From assembly GCF_003545715.1 (NCBI RefSeq), contig NZ_QVNU01000006.1:372001-436000 (forward strand): a DNA stretch of 64,000 nt. Reading direction: 5' to 3'. A model generated the notes under the pieces. The model saw only the letters and a list, made by a program, of their open reading frames with translations, was not told the origin of the DNA and ran no database searches. The DNA is from Taibaiella koreensis. GTDB taxonomy: Bacteria; Bacteroidota; Bacteroidia; Chitinophagales; Chitinophagaceae. A program made the translations under genes and the position numbers. This document shows, in pieces, positions 16,034 to 25,141 of the stretch. Numbering within the stretch: the stretch's first letter is position 1; each line of letters begins with the position of its first letter.

Positions 16034-16966
16034 TCAGGACAATGCCGGCAGCAGGGGAAGCAGTTCCTGCCAGCCCCTTATCGTACCGTGAATGCCCAAC
16101 TGGTTACCGATCAGGGTAAAGATATCGGCCGCTGTTTTTCCTTCCTGCCGCAGGTAACGTACAGAAGTCGCGCCGGCCGACTTGGAAAGCTTGTCCCCGT
16201 TGGGCTGTACAAGCAGGACATGGTGGTAAAAGAGGTTGCCGGAAAATACCTGATCGCCCAGGACCCTCGCCAGGTAGAGCTGTGCCAGCGTAGAGCCATA
16301 TAGGTCTGCCCCCCGTACAATAAGACTGATGCCGAAATGCAGGTCGTCCACCAGGGAAGTCAGCTGGTAAGCGGGATAGCCGTCTTTCTTCCTGATCACA
16401 AAGTACTGTTGATCGTAAGGCAATCTGGCCGTAGTATTGCCTTGTAGCGTGTTTAAGGACAGCGGTACAGGCCTGCTGGTATCGAGACGCCAGGAAAGGC
16501 CCGGCGCATCATCCAGGGCAAGAGCACGTTCGCGGCAGGCGCCGGTATAGGAACCAGAAGCGTCCCTTCTCAATATATCGCTGCGGGAACAATCGCAGGC
16601 AAATACGTTCCCACCTGCTTTCAGTTGCGCCATAGCCTGACGGTAAAGCGGCATGCGGTGCTGTTGGGAATACGCCCTGCTAAAGTCCTGAGCGTCTCGG
16701 GGGCCCTCATCCCAGGGTAGTTCCAGAAAGTGAAGCGTATCGAAAATATCCTGTACGTATTCAGGCCGCGCCCGTTGCTGATCCATATCATCGATCCGCA
16801 GCACAATAGCAGCATCATAGAGCTTTGCCAGCAAGGCGGTCAGTGCAAAGGACAAGACATTGCCCAGGTGCAGGTACCCGCTGGGAGTAGGTGCGATCCT
16901 CGTTTTAAGGCGTTGGAGTGGTCCTTTGTCTGCCCTACCTGTTTCCTTGTTTTCGCCGCTATTCAT
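16034..16966 (-). CDS. gluQ: Glutamyl-queuosine tRNA(Asp) synthetase (GluQ-RS)
   Basis: A 310-residue truncated glutamyl-tRNA synthetase paralogue. GluQ-RS activates glutamate and attaches it to queuosine at position 34 of tRNA-Asp. The class I signature is TRIAPTPSGYLHLGN (HLGN for HIGH). The KMSKS loop is KLSKS at about 259-263. A zinc-type cluster, FACDCSRSD with YTGAC, sits between them as in YadB. The anticodon-binding domain of GluRS is absent, and the short length fits YadB (about 300). The frame is open to 17083, but the ATG at 16966 places the catalytic motif at the expected distance from the N-terminus. It is divergent from a tRNA-Asp(GTC) gene less than 200 nt away, which encodes its known substrate. 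Confidence 0.88.
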   Translation of the reverse strand: MNSGENKETGRADKGPLQRLKTRIAPTPSGYLHLGNVLSFALTALLAKLYDAAIVLRIDDMDQQRARPEYVQDIFDTLHFLELPWDEGPRDAQDFSRAYSQQHRMPLYRQAMAQLKAGGNVFACDCSRSDILRRDASGSYTGACRERALALDDAPGLSWRLDTSRPVPLSLNTLQGNTTARLPYDQQYFVIRKKDGYPAYQLTSLVDDLHFGISLIVRGADLYGSTLAQLYLARVLGDQVFSGNLFYHHVLLVQPNGDKLSKSAGATSVRYLRQEGKTAADIFTLIGNQLGIHGTIRGWQELLPLLPALS

Positions 16967-17099
16967 AGGCCGGTAAAGATCGGGGAAAAATAGCATCGCC
17001 GCGCCGGCCGGGAAGGTCTGCAGCGCTATGCTCCGTACCGGTCGCAGGATAATCCATTTCAAGCATCCGGACGGGGAAAACATTAAAATTGCCCGATAA

Positions 17100-17130
17100 T
17101 TTGCAATTTCAAGAAAAGCATTTACCTTTG
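17100..17130 (+). promoter_or_regulatory. Promoter of tRNA-Asp copy 2
   Basis: TTTG at 17100-17103 and TACCTTTG at 17123-17130 with exactly 19 bp between them, a perfect Bacteroidota primary-sigma promoter. The tRNA begins 18 nt after the -7 box. Confidence 0.85.
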
Positions 17131-17148
17131 CGCTCCCGAAAGGGGAAT

Positions 17149-17222
17149 GGATTGGTAGTTCAGTTGGTTAGAATGCCGCCCTGTCACGGCGGAGGTCGCG
17201 GGTTCGAGTCCCGTCCAGTCCG
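17149..17222 (+). tRNA. tRNA-Asp (anticodon GTC), copy 2
   Basis: A 74-nt gene identical to the inverted copy at 10446-10519, with the same cloverleaf, anticodon GTC and G discriminator. It lies beside the divergent GluQ-RS gene. G34 is the position replaced by queuosine and then glutamylated. Confidence 0.97.
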
Positions 17223-17223
17223 C

Positions 17224-17254
17224 AAAAGCCTCACAGAAATGTGGGGCTTTTTTG
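17224..17254 (+). terminator. Terminator of tRNA-Asp copy 2
   Basis: An 11-bp stem AAAAGCCTCAC / GTGGGGCTTTT with loop AGAAAT and a T run. Very similar hairpins occur at 30553-30580 and, on the minus strand, at 36837-36861. Confidence 0.85.
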
Positions 17255-17339
17255 TTTATGGTAAGTTTTGTTTCTCGCGGCGCACGCAGCGGCGCGGTGG
17301 AATGGGAAAATATATAGCCATGCGCATTCCGGCTTTACT

Positions 17340-17437
17340 GCCAGCCCTAAAATACAGCTACTCAGTTTATAGTTGGTTAGCATGCCGCCTTGTAATGGTC
17401 CCAACGATAGTCGGAACGGGTTCGTTCCCGGCCCGCC
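17340..17437 (+). pseudogene. Degenerate tRNA-like sequence
   Basis: AGTTGGTTAGCATGCCGCC is nearly identical to the D-arm and anticodon-stem start of the tRNA-Asp 200 nt upstream. It is followed by TTGTAATGG and a T-arm-like CGGGTTCGTTCCCG that lacks one loop base. The acceptor stem does not close. It is probably a decayed tRNA copy. The 3' half recurs at 19747-19833. Confidence 0.5.
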
Positions 17438-17808
17438 AAAAAAAGAGTAAAAACCGCGATAGTAACGGGTTTTGTCGTTTTATTCCTCAATAGCTCATTT
17501 TGCATGTCATCATTATTAATCACTTAAGGCTAAAATCTCTTTTGGCTAAAAAAGGTATGACTAGTTGAGAGACTAATTATTGAGTAGCACTAATTCAAGC
17601 ATTGCATTATATTTGATCGCTAATGAAGAAAAGGCCTGTTGAGATTGTGAAGAACTTATCAAGGTGTTGCTGTAGATTTTATTATGAAACCTTCGGAGTT
17701 GATAAAGAAAAAGGTGGACAAGTTGAGATAAGGCTATCATGTTGTTGATTCAAACAACAGCAACAGCATAGGCAACAAACAAAATGGACTATTGAATCGA
17801 AAAGTATC
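17438..17808. other. Intergenic, AT-rich, no gene seen
   Basis: No protein-like reading frame, RNA or clear promoter was found between the tRNA-like sequence and the TonB-domain gene. Confidence 0.5.
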
Positions 17809-19677
17809 ATGAGCATAAAAACAATATTTGTAATAATTCTGTCTTTCCTATGTGGAACGCTTCTGGCACAGGAAAAGAAATCACCTACTGAGAGTTACAT
17901 TACTATGGAAACGGAGCCACGATTTTCAGGAGAGCCGGGAGCTTTAAGTGAATTCGTTGCTAACAATCTCGTTTATCCGCCCAAAGCTAAAAAAAGAGGG
18001 ATAGAAGGAAAGGTTGTAGCAAAGTTTGTAATAACGGAAGATGGTACAACCGACGAAGTGGAAATCATTAAAGGTATTGCTCCTGATTGCGATAAAGAAG
18101 TAATTAGGATGATAAAATCTATGCCAAAGTGGGAGCCGGGAAAATCTACAAAAATGGAGGAGGGCAAGATGATTACCAGAGCGAAAAGATCATTTTATAC
18201 CCTGCCTGTAAATTTTAGATTACGGGATAAAGAGAGCGACAAAGCAGCATATTCCGCCTCTCAATCTTCGAACACTTATAATAATAAAGAAGAAACAACT
18301 GTCACCTATTCCGATGCGAAATTGTTATACAAAAAAATGGAAGATGAGAATGCGGACTCAGCGCGAAATGCTTTTATAATGCTAACGGAAATTGATCCAA
18401 AAGTAGTTTCAGAAGTAGCAATCAAAGCAAAGCAGGACAATTACAACTTCTTCAAACATTTTTTAACAGATCGCTTCCTGGTACCAATAGCAGAGCTGAC
18501 TCAATATTGCAGATCTAATAATATTGACTACAAAGGCAGCGCTAGGCTACAAGGATCATTGGATTCCTTATGTACAGGAAAAATAGACTACGCAACTGTC
18601 TATGAGATAGAAAATAAGTTAATTAATACTCTTACACCTGAAGAGATTACCGCAGTCGAATATTGGGCCTTGATCAATGAAATGCAATGGCGAGCCGGCC
18701 AATCAGCGGGGCGTATATTAAATAAGTTTTACAGCCTGAAATGGCAGTTAATCGTCTCCGATAAGCGGCAATTAAATTCATTTCTTAAAAAAGCTCGCAT
18801 CTATAGCCGTATAAGTATAGCTGGAAGCCTCAATCTTTACCTTACGAAATTCAATGGCTGTAATGAGGCTACGCGCGCTCTGCTTCGAAATTTAGAAAAA
18901 GAAGCAGAAGATAATGATATTAAAAAGAATATACGGGCGGTTCTCTCCGGAAGCTACATAGATGAGATTGAAGTAAGAAAATGGCAAAAGGAAGAACGCG
19001 TTAAAAAGTTCCAAGCCGGACGCCCCAACAAATGGCCTGAAAATCTGGATGTACTTCCTGTTGTTATTAACCTTGCGGATAGTATGGAAAAAGTGTCGCA
19101 CCTTACTATTCCCGAAAAGGATATAGAAACCAAGATACACGATCTTGCAGAATTTGCAGATTATAATCAATTAGGCACCACACTCCTCTATCTTAGAAAA
19201 CTAAAAAGAACATTTAATTGGAACAACACGGAGTTCATTCAAAAGTTTTTCGGAGTGCCTGTGGATTATAACGGAATTGATTCCGATATAACTGATAGTT
19301 TCTTGTCTATGTACAACAAGATGGACGAGATAGGTCTGTATCAATACTATCTTAATAAAACCGGTCTTCAAATAAAGGACGAACAGGGCAGCCTTGATTA
19401 TAAAAAGGTGTACGAGATTTTAAAGTTTGACCTTAGCATACCCTTTACAGGCCAGAGTAAACGTGATTTTGGGGTATTTGCAGTCATCAAGATATTAGAA
19501 TCGACATTTGACACGAGATTAGGTATGCCAGCCAGAAATGAGCACCGATGGGGGCCTGTCTTTAAAACCTTCCTATCCGAACGTAGGAACTTATGGATAA
19601 CCTATTTACGTGATCATAACCTTATTGCCGCTACAGATACGGAGCCACCTTCTTTTACAGATTATGATGTTTACTAG
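17809..19677 (+). CDS. Secreted protein with N-terminal TonB C-terminal-like domain, rest unknown
   Basis: A 622-residue exported protein. A signal peptide (1-20, ending TLLAQ) precedes a domain of the TonB C-terminal fold (about 35-130). This domain shows FVANNLVYPPKAKKRGIEGK and VVAKFVITEDGTTDEVEIIKG, with CDKEVIRMIKSMPKWEPGK. The remaining 480 residues are helical and charged, with no family I recognise. Free TonB-C domains in Bacteroidota occur in many periplasmic proteins and do not prove an energy-transducing role; there is no N-terminal membrane anchor. The gene is AT-rich compared with its neighbours. It stands between two related tRNA-derived sequences (17.4 and 19.8 kb), which may mark it as inserted DNA. 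Confidence 0.65.
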   Translation: MSIKTIFVIILSFLCGTLLAQEKKSPTESYITMETEPRFSGEPGALSEFVANNLVYPPKAKKRGIEGKVVAKFVITEDGTTDEVEIIKGIAPDCDKEVIRMIKSMPKWEPGKSTKMEEGKMITRAKRSFYTLPVNFRLRDKESDKAAYSASQSSNTYNNKEETTVTYSDAKLLYKKMEDENADSARNAFIMLTEIDPKVVSEVAIKAKQDNYNFFKHFLTDRFLVPIAELTQYCRSNNIDYKGSARLQGSLDSLCTGKIDYATVYEIENKLINTLTPEEITAVEYWALINEMQWRAGQSAGRILNKFYSLKWQLIVSDKRQLNSFLKKARIYSRISIAGSLNLYLTKFNGCNEATRALLRNLEKEAEDNDIKKNIRAVLSGSYIDEIEVRKWQKEERVKKFQAGRPNKWPENLDVLPVVINLADSMEKVSHLTIPEKDIETKIHDLAEFADYNQLGTTLLYLRKLKRTFNWNNTEFIQKFFGVPVDYNGIDSDITDSFLSMYNKMDEIGLYQYYLNKTGLQIKDEQGSLDYKKVYEILKFDLSIPFTGQSKRDFGVFAVIKILESTFDTRLGMPARNEHRWGPVFKTFLSERRNLWITYLRDHNLIAATDTEPPSFTDYDVY

Positions 19678-19746
19678 GCTCAAAAGTGTATCCCATCCTG
19701 AAATAAGTTGATGCTCAAGGATCAAGCGGCATTTCCGAGCATTGAA

Positions 19747-19833
19747 AGCTATTTTACAGCCCTGCCTGTCCATTAGCATACTGCCCTATCATCCCCCAAC
19801 AGAGGTGGGGACGGGTTTGTTCCCGGCCCGTCC
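19747..19833 (+). repeat. Second copy of the degenerate tRNA-like sequence
   Basis: Shares CAGCCCT, TTAGCAT, TGCC, CCCAAC and ACGGGTTTGTTCCCGGCCCG in the same order as 17340-17437, with a shorter middle. Both lack the same T-loop base, so they come from one common element rather than from independent tRNA decay. Confidence 0.5.
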
Positions 19834-20003
19834 GCTGAGCGGGAAAATTGAAAAAATTCTCCTGCTTTTTCCTGTAAAAGGAATCCCCTACCGCTCATTA
19901 TCGCGTCCTTTTACTTTTCAATGGAAAACCCTTACCCCGTATCTAGATTCGAATATAAAAGACTGTCTGCAACACTCCATCGCATAAGCCGCTGAGGGTA
20001 CGA

Positions 20004-20597
20004 TTATCTGCCAGATATACCTGGTCTCCTTCTTAATTTAATTTTTTCAGTGCTGCCTTCTTTGTCCAGGGTCACAATAATCTCCAGCCGATGACTATAA
20101 TTATTGGTGTAAGCTTCTTCATGATAAAAGCGTGTTATTTCGGGGCCATTCCGCACAGAGCCATCATCAACAACATTTATCCCCTTTTCTGCAAAGTCGA
20201 AATAAGCCAGGAGGTAGTATTTTCCGGGCTTAAGTCCCCGAAACCGGAAAAAGCCGTTTTCATCACAGGTAACTGAAAGGGCTGTTTTATAAGCTACGTC
20301 AGACATATAGACAGCTGTTTTTCCACCGGCTTTTTTCTTGTGCAGTTCCAGGAATTCTTCCAGGTAAGGCGTTACAGGATACAGTCTTATTTCAATACCA
20401 TTTGCATACCAGGTCTGGGCATTTCTTGTTGCCTGAGCCGTGCCTTCTATAGTACATGTGCCACGGCCCAGCATGGTTTCGGCGGCCGAGGAATCAAATG
20501 GCGATTGCGGGCATAATTCCGTTTTGCCCTGGGCAAAAATAGCAGTGTTACCTATCGTAAATAGGAATGCAAATGTTATCAATAGTGATTTTGCCAT
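20004..20597 (-). CDS. Secreted protein with carboxypeptidase-regulatory-like beta domain
   Basis: A 197-residue exported protein. The signal peptide is about 1-22 (ending AIFAQ). The body carries CTIEGTAQATRNAQTWYANG and VTCDENGFFRFRGLKPGKYY, the turn pattern of carboxypeptidase regulatory-like (Ig-type) domains. No catalytic residues are seen. It probably folds as a single beta-sandwich in the periplasm or outer membrane. A small possible gene lies 9 nt upstream. Function unknown. Confidence 0.6.
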   Translation of the reverse strand: MAKSLLITFAFLFTIGNTAIFAQGKTELCPQSPFDSSAAETMLGRGTCTIEGTAQATRNAQTWYANGIEIRLYPVTPYLEEFLELHKKKAGGKTAVYMSDVAYKTALSVTCDENGFFRFRGLKPGKYYLLAYFDFAEKGINVVDDGSVRNGPEITRFYHEEAYTNNYSHRLEIIVTLDKEGSTEKIKLRRRPGISGR

Positions 20598-20606
20598 ATT
20601 ATTATT

Positions 20607-20804
20607 CTAATTTTTACCGGTGAAGTCGTTGATGAACTTATGCAAGTCTGCAGGAGATTTCTCAATATAGGGAGATAGACATTCCAGGCGCGCTTGATAA
20701 AATTCTGAGTAGTCATGAACTAAAAAAAGTTGATTTGCCAAATGCCGCGTCCTGTGTTGCTCCATAATTTTGGATAGCCAAAAGAGATGTTCATTTAATG
20801 GCAT
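20607..20804 (-). CDS. Possible small protein upstream of 20004-20597
   Basis: A 65-residue frame (MPLNEHLFWLSKIMEQHR..) ending 9 nt before the next start, which would fit an operon. The composition is plausible (helical, charged) but no family or motif is recognised. It could equally be a chance open frame. Confidence 0.35.
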   Translation of the reverse strand: MPLNEHLFWLSKIMEQHRTRHLANQLFLVHDYSEFYQARLECLSPYIEKSPADLHKFINDFTGKN

Positions 20805-20906
20805 TTAGTTATGTCGGACGCTTCAATTAAGCCAAGGCTCATTTGATCTTACCTCCATATCGATACCTTCTTTTTCCAATTATCAGCTGGGAATAGCTAC
20901 ATTCTC

Positions 20907-22943
20907 CTAGCGGAGCAGCGTAATATCTCCTTTTTTCTGTCGCTGCTGCCCATCGATATTATACCTCAAGGAATAGTAATAAGTACCTTCATCGGCGTAT
21001 TTTTCGTTTTGTAACCCATCCCATCCCTTATCCGGACTCCAGCTTTCGAAAACCTGCTGACCATAGCGGTTATATACAGCAAAATAAAAACCGGATAATC
21101 CCGGGCAAATAAGCCTTACCATTAACTGGTCGTTCCTGTTATCACCATTAGGCGAAAAGGCATTGGGCACAAACGGTATGCAATTGCATTCCAGTTCGGT
21201 TATCGTCACCTCTTCTCTTAATGTACCACAAAGGCTGGTGGCTATTACAGAATAAATGCCCGTCCCTTTGGTCTCTGTCTGGTTTCCGGTGCTTCCATTG
21301 CTCCAAAGGAACTGGCTCGCAGGTGTTGCTATGGCATGTAGCATAACTGGCTTCCCCTTGCAAAGAACCGTATCGGGTTCCAGGATGCGCAAGGAAGGTT
21401 GAAATACATCCAGGTTGAGTGTATCCTGCGCAGTACAATTATCTTTGCTGACCCTGACACGGTAGGTACCCGCACTGCTTGCTGTATAGGTTGCATTGGT
21501 GCTACCGTCCTGCCACAGATAAGCAGCGCCGGGAACGGTGGCATCGATAAGCTTTGTCTGACCGGCGCATATTCCCGTATCCGGTCCGAGGTCGAGGGTA
21601 AAATTGGCAAAATGCACATGGAAGGTATCCGTATAGATCTTACAATCCCGGGTGCCTTTCAACCAGTAGACACCATCCTCAGCGGCGATGGTCGTGGGGC
21701 CGGTAGTCCCGGTGCTCCATTGATACGATTGATAGGTAGAATTGCCATGCAGGGTAAGCTGCTGGAGAAAGCAGACCAAAGTATCGCTGGTAACGCCAGG
21801 CAGCGTATCTGGCTGCATGACTATCACGGGGTTTCCGAGTTCAAGGAAGTCAATGTTACCCAGGCCTGACGACAGTGCATAAGGAGGTGGCGTAAGTGCA
21901 GTAGGGTCTAAGCTACAGCCCATACCCAGGACATTGGGGTTGTTCACGCGGCCGATGTAATGGGAATTAAAATTGACCGCGTATATTTTATTGTCAGGCC
22001 CTCTGCGCATACCGGAATATAAGCCCAGCCCCAAGGGCAGGATGGAGCCTTCCACGGCAGCAATACTTGGTAGCAAAGAAATGTTCATCTGGCAAAGATT
22101 GGGATAACCGGAAAAATAGACCAGGTTGTCATCAGGCGAAAAACAGGCATACCAGGCGATATTGGGAACAGTGTTAAGCATGACAAAGCCGGAAAAGATG
22201 CCGGTATTGCGATCGAATGCTGCCGTCTCCGTCTTGGAGCCGCCTGTACGTATAATCCGGTTAAAGGCATTATTGAACTGGATATTACCAAAATTACCAT
22301 AGCCGCTGAGTCCGCCAAGAAAGCCCGCTGACCCTGCCGAAACGACTGGCACAGTGCTCACTCCGGAGGCGTCCACCTTGAAGGCCCGGTATTCGTTGGC
22401 ACTAAAGCGATGCAGGATAATCCAGTAGCTTACACAATCGCCGGCAGGTGCGATGCAGACGCCTTCGGTAACACCTGTGCTGAGCACCACGCTGCTTTGC
22501 GCCGGTATCGCATCGCCCAGGCCACCATTCAGGCTCATGTCCACTACGGTATAATAGGCATTGTGCATCCCACTTTCTATCTCGTCAGTGGTGACTATAT
22601 AATATTGATTGGGATTGGCCGGAGACTTCATTATGGCGACACTATTGTAGCCTGACTGTATATTGCCGGACAAGCCTGAGCCATTAGGCATAAGGTTATG
22701 GTTACGGTCCCATATTTTGGAACCGGAAGTATAGAATAAGAGGTTGCCTGCAGCATCGGATACACTGGCCGCACCTTCACGTACCTGCATGCTGTCTTGA
22801 AAAAAAACCGGGCCTCCGCTGCCGAAACTGATACCGACATGATACCCGAAGCACCAGTTTGTGTTCTCTCCTTGCGACCATGAGGATAGGCTACAGGCCA
22901 GGAATAGCAAACAGCCGGATAGAGATAGGAAATTTTTCTTCAT
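20907..22943 (-). CDS. Secreted surface protein with CHU_C (T9SS type B) tail
   Basis: A 678-residue exported protein. The signal peptide ends SSWSQ. The N-terminal half (NWCFGYHVGISFGSGGPVFF, AASVSDAAGNLLFYTSGSKI, GPDNKIYAVNFNSHYIGRVN) is a propeller-like region often seen in these proteins. Two Ig-like or PKD-like domains follow (FTLDLGPDTGICAGQTKLID, PSLRILEPDTVLCKGKP). The tail FVPNAFSPNGDNRNDQLMVR, YNRYGQQVFESW, KGWDGLQN and the final GDITLLR is the gliding-motility-associated C-terminal domain, which targets export by the type IX system. The frame extends to 23030, but the ATG at 22943 starts the signal peptide. Ligand and role unknown. Confidence 0.87.
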   Translation of the reverse strand: MKKNFLSLSGCLLFLACSLSSWSQGENTNWCFGYHVGISFGSGGPVFFQDSMQVREGAASVSDAAGNLLFYTSGSKIWDRNHNLMPNGSGLSGNIQSGYNSVAIMKSPANPNQYYIVTTDEIESGMHNAYYTVVDMSLNGGLGDAIPAQSSVVLSTGVTEGVCIAPAGDCVSYWIILHRFSANEYRAFKVDASGVSTVPVVSAGSAGFLGGLSGYGNFGNIQFNNAFNRIIRTGGSKTETAAFDRNTGIFSGFVMLNTVPNIAWYACFSPDDNLVYFSGYPNLCQMNISLLPSIAAVEGSILPLGLGLYSGMRRGPDNKIYAVNFNSHYIGRVNNPNVLGMGCSLDPTALTPPPYALSSGLGNIDFLELGNPVIVMQPDTLPGVTSDTLVCFLQQLTLHGNSTYQSYQWSTGTTGPTTIAAEDGVYWLKGTRDCKIYTDTFHVHFANFTLDLGPDTGICAGQTKLIDATVPGAAYLWQDGSTNATYTASSAGTYRVRVSKDNCTAQDTLNLDVFQPSLRILEPDTVLCKGKPVMLHAIATPASQFLWSNGSTGNQTETKGTGIYSVIATSLCGTLREEVTITELECNCIPFVPNAFSPNGDNRNDQLMVRLICPGLSGFYFAVYNRYGQQVFESWSPDKGWDGLQNEKYADEGTYYYSLRYNIDGQQRQKKGDITLLR

Positions 22944-23585
22944 GAGTGCAGATGTTTGGTTAATTACGCCAACTGAAGTATGATATGTGCAATAAGTCAG
23001 GCTGTTGATTATGGTATTGCGCCGCTGCATTTGAAGTTCGGGACGCAGCTGTGGACAGCAACAAGTGCCCGGGAATTGCTACATTGAACAGGGAACACCT
23101 ATTGATATGGTTCATGCCGTCCTCCGGACGCCGTGCCATGCAAAAGATATTCGTTCCGGAATCGAATCCCTCTCCGATTTCGATGCGACAACCCAATGGA
23201 CAACATGAGTTTGCCTGCCAGCGCCATTGTTATGCCCGAACAGCCGAAATACAAGGCAGACTTGTTATATGCCGTCAATAGTTTTTGCCCATTTCTGTGC
23301 ATTTAATTTCGTCACATGATTTATGGCATAATACCAGGTTAGACCATAGCTATGGCGAAACGGTTGGACATTTTTCATATATACCTATTCTCAGGTACTA
23401 ATGTCTACCGGCAAATAGGTAACTGGCTCTTTTCTCTGCTCGGAGATTAATCTAAACTACCGGGATTTTGAATAAGGTGGGAAGCCCAATAGCAATAACG
23501 AATCCGCTCAAGATCGGGATCCGGACACGCGTATTTACCGGCAAGCAGGTCAGGATCGCAGGGAAATGTGCAGGATAAACGGCTT
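22944..23585. other. Intergenic stretch of about 640 bp, no gene supported
   Basis: Several short frames overlap on both strands but none looks protein-like. A short direct repeat, TACCGGCAA followed by TAGGT or CAGGT, occurs near 23406 and 23541. No further structure seen. Confidence 0.45.
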
Positions 23586-24296
23586 CTACTTTTGCTTTTG
23601 AAGGTAATTAGTAATGTAACTTTTCAGGTCATTCATCAAATCATTGTAGTACAATTCAAGCGCTTCTTTAGCAGGCTGATTCAGTATATTACCCTTCGAG
23701 TCAAAAATACTGTCGGGATAGGCGTCGCCATCGCTGCTATTTTTGAATTTACCGACTTTAACTTTTGACTCAGGGCGTACAAGCATAAGTACATTAAAGG
23801 GCAGGTCGTCGTCAGAAGCCACTTTACCTTCTGGGGTAATGCGCAACTTTGCCTTGAATATTGTTGCGTATATTTCCGTATCCATTTGAAGATTTACGTT
23901 TACGGTATCGCCTGCAAAATAAATATGGATATAGGCTAAAGCCACTATGTCCGCCTTACAGGTTTTCTCCGGACAAACAAGTCTGAAGTCCCTGTAGCTA
24001 ATATGCGGTATACCAGCGAAGGCTGATGCGCCGGTTGAGTCCGCATCATGAAGTACATAGGCTGGCCGGTCTCTTATATATTTAAGCACCGCGGCAACCA
24101 GCTGTTGCCTGGTCTTACCTTTAAATTTGATATTAATGTATTGTTTGCCGGGTCTAACAACCGACTCCATTTGTGCATAGATAAAAGAACGGTCCTCTCC
24201 ATGGAATTTTAGCTCAAAAAACTTCTCTTGCCCAAAACAAGTTGCAGATAAGCAAATCATCACCGCTATCGCGTAAAACCGCATCTTCTTATTCAT
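23586..24296 (-). CDS. Secreted protein of unknown function
   Basis: A 236-residue exported protein with signal peptide 1-22 (ending ATCFGQ). The body begins EKFFELKFHGEDRSFIYAQM and includes YRDFRLVCPEKTCKADIVAL with two Cys that could pair, then a C-terminal region FNVLMLVRPESKVKVGKFKN. The layout (predicted alpha/beta, TonB-box absent) recalls small periplasmic DUF4468-type proteins, but I cannot assign a family. It is the second gene of a pair, 8 nt after the gene at 24305-24766. Confidence 0.55.
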   Translation of the reverse strand: MNKKMRFYAIAVMICLSATCFGQEKFFELKFHGEDRSFIYAQMESVVRPGKQYINIKFKGKTRQQLVAAVLKYIRDRPAYVLHDADSTGASAFAGIPHISYRDFRLVCPEKTCKADIVALAYIHIYFAGDTVNVNLQMDTEIYATIFKAKLRITPEGKVASDDDLPFNVLMLVRPESKVKVGKFKNSSDGDAYPDSIFDSKGNILNQPAKEALELYYNDLMNDLKSYITNYLQKQK

Positions 24297-24304
24297 ATCC
24301 GAGA

Positions 24305-24766
24305 CTATCTATTTAAATTATCCTTGGTATCAATAACAAAGTCAATTTTAGTAATAATATCATTCTTGTCCGCATGAACCCGGGTTGCATTGTAATCTGT
24401 ATAGGACTGCCTGGTATCAATAGCATCATGCTCTTCGATAACCTGATTGGGGTTTGCGGCATTCACCACTTTATATCCGGGTACATAGCTGCCCGAATTA
24501 TAAACACTGGTCCGTTCATACAGTATTACCCTCCCTCCCCCTTCGTCAGTATAAGCGCTTGTCGGTTTCCCCCAGGAAGCAATCAAATCCGATAATTTTG
24601 CACCAATCCAAGTGGATTGATTAAAACTGATCCTCTTACCCTCGGCGAAACCCTTGTCTCTCTGGTACCGTCGCTCCATAGCAGAATTTTGAAATTCAGT
24701 TTCTTGCCCGTAGCTCTGAGTGGTAATGGCAATACCTGTTATCATGTACAAAAGAACTTGCCTCAT
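24305..24766 (-). CDS. Small secreted protein, BamE/SmpA-like pattern
   Basis: A 153-residue exported protein with signal peptide 1-20 (ending QSYGQ). The segment WIGAKLSDLIASWGKPTSAY, then GGRVILYERTSVYNSG, has the WGxPt..y turn typical of BamE/SmpA-like domains in small outer-membrane-associated proteins. No lipobox is seen. It is cotranscribed with 23586-24296 (8-nt gap). Function unknown; the fold suggestion is tentative. Confidence 0.55.
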   Translation of the reverse strand: MRQVLLYMITGIAITTQSYGQETEFQNSAMERRYQRDKGFAEGKRISFNQSTWIGAKLSDLIASWGKPTSAYTDEGGGRVILYERTSVYNSGSYVPGYKVVNAANPNQVIEEHDAIDTRQSYTDYNATRVHADKNDIITKIDFVIDTKDNLNR

Positions 24767-25141
24767 ACCTTAAAATTTATCTGTAGATTTCTAATATTAT
24801 CCGATTCAATGCGGACATTCATGTTTTCACAAATTTTATTATATGAAGTTACTATTTTGTATTGCACAATTAATACCGGGAATCAGGTAATTTGCTCCTT
24901 GCTCCGACCAAATAAGATCCCATAACCATCACCGTAGCCATACTGCTAAAGAGGCTGGAGCAAAAAGAGCACCATTTTGCCATCAACTGATAGCACCGGA
25001 TGGTTAACGGCAATGTGGAGAGAAAAGACAAAAAGTAAAGGGCATTTATGATGTTCACTACCTATTCCATTTTGATTACTTGACGCGCTTTAAAAAGAAT
25101 GAAAAATTGCATCAAATTGATATTGTTTAACATTTTTCAGA
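24767..25141. other. Divergent intergenic region, no gene supported
   Basis: It lies between the minus-strand pair and the Crp/Fnr gene. A minus-strand 62-residue frame at 24870-25058 is hydrophobic but has no family match that I know. A short dyad TTGTTTAACA precedes the regulator gene. Confidence 0.4.

Noticed and set aside
17089-17493. Plus-strand frame of 134 residues
   Set aside because: It reads through the tRNA-Asp gene and its terminator.
24870-25058. Hydrophobic 62-residue minus-strand frame
   Set aside because: No family, no neighbour support; could be a membrane-protein remnant but cannot be shown.
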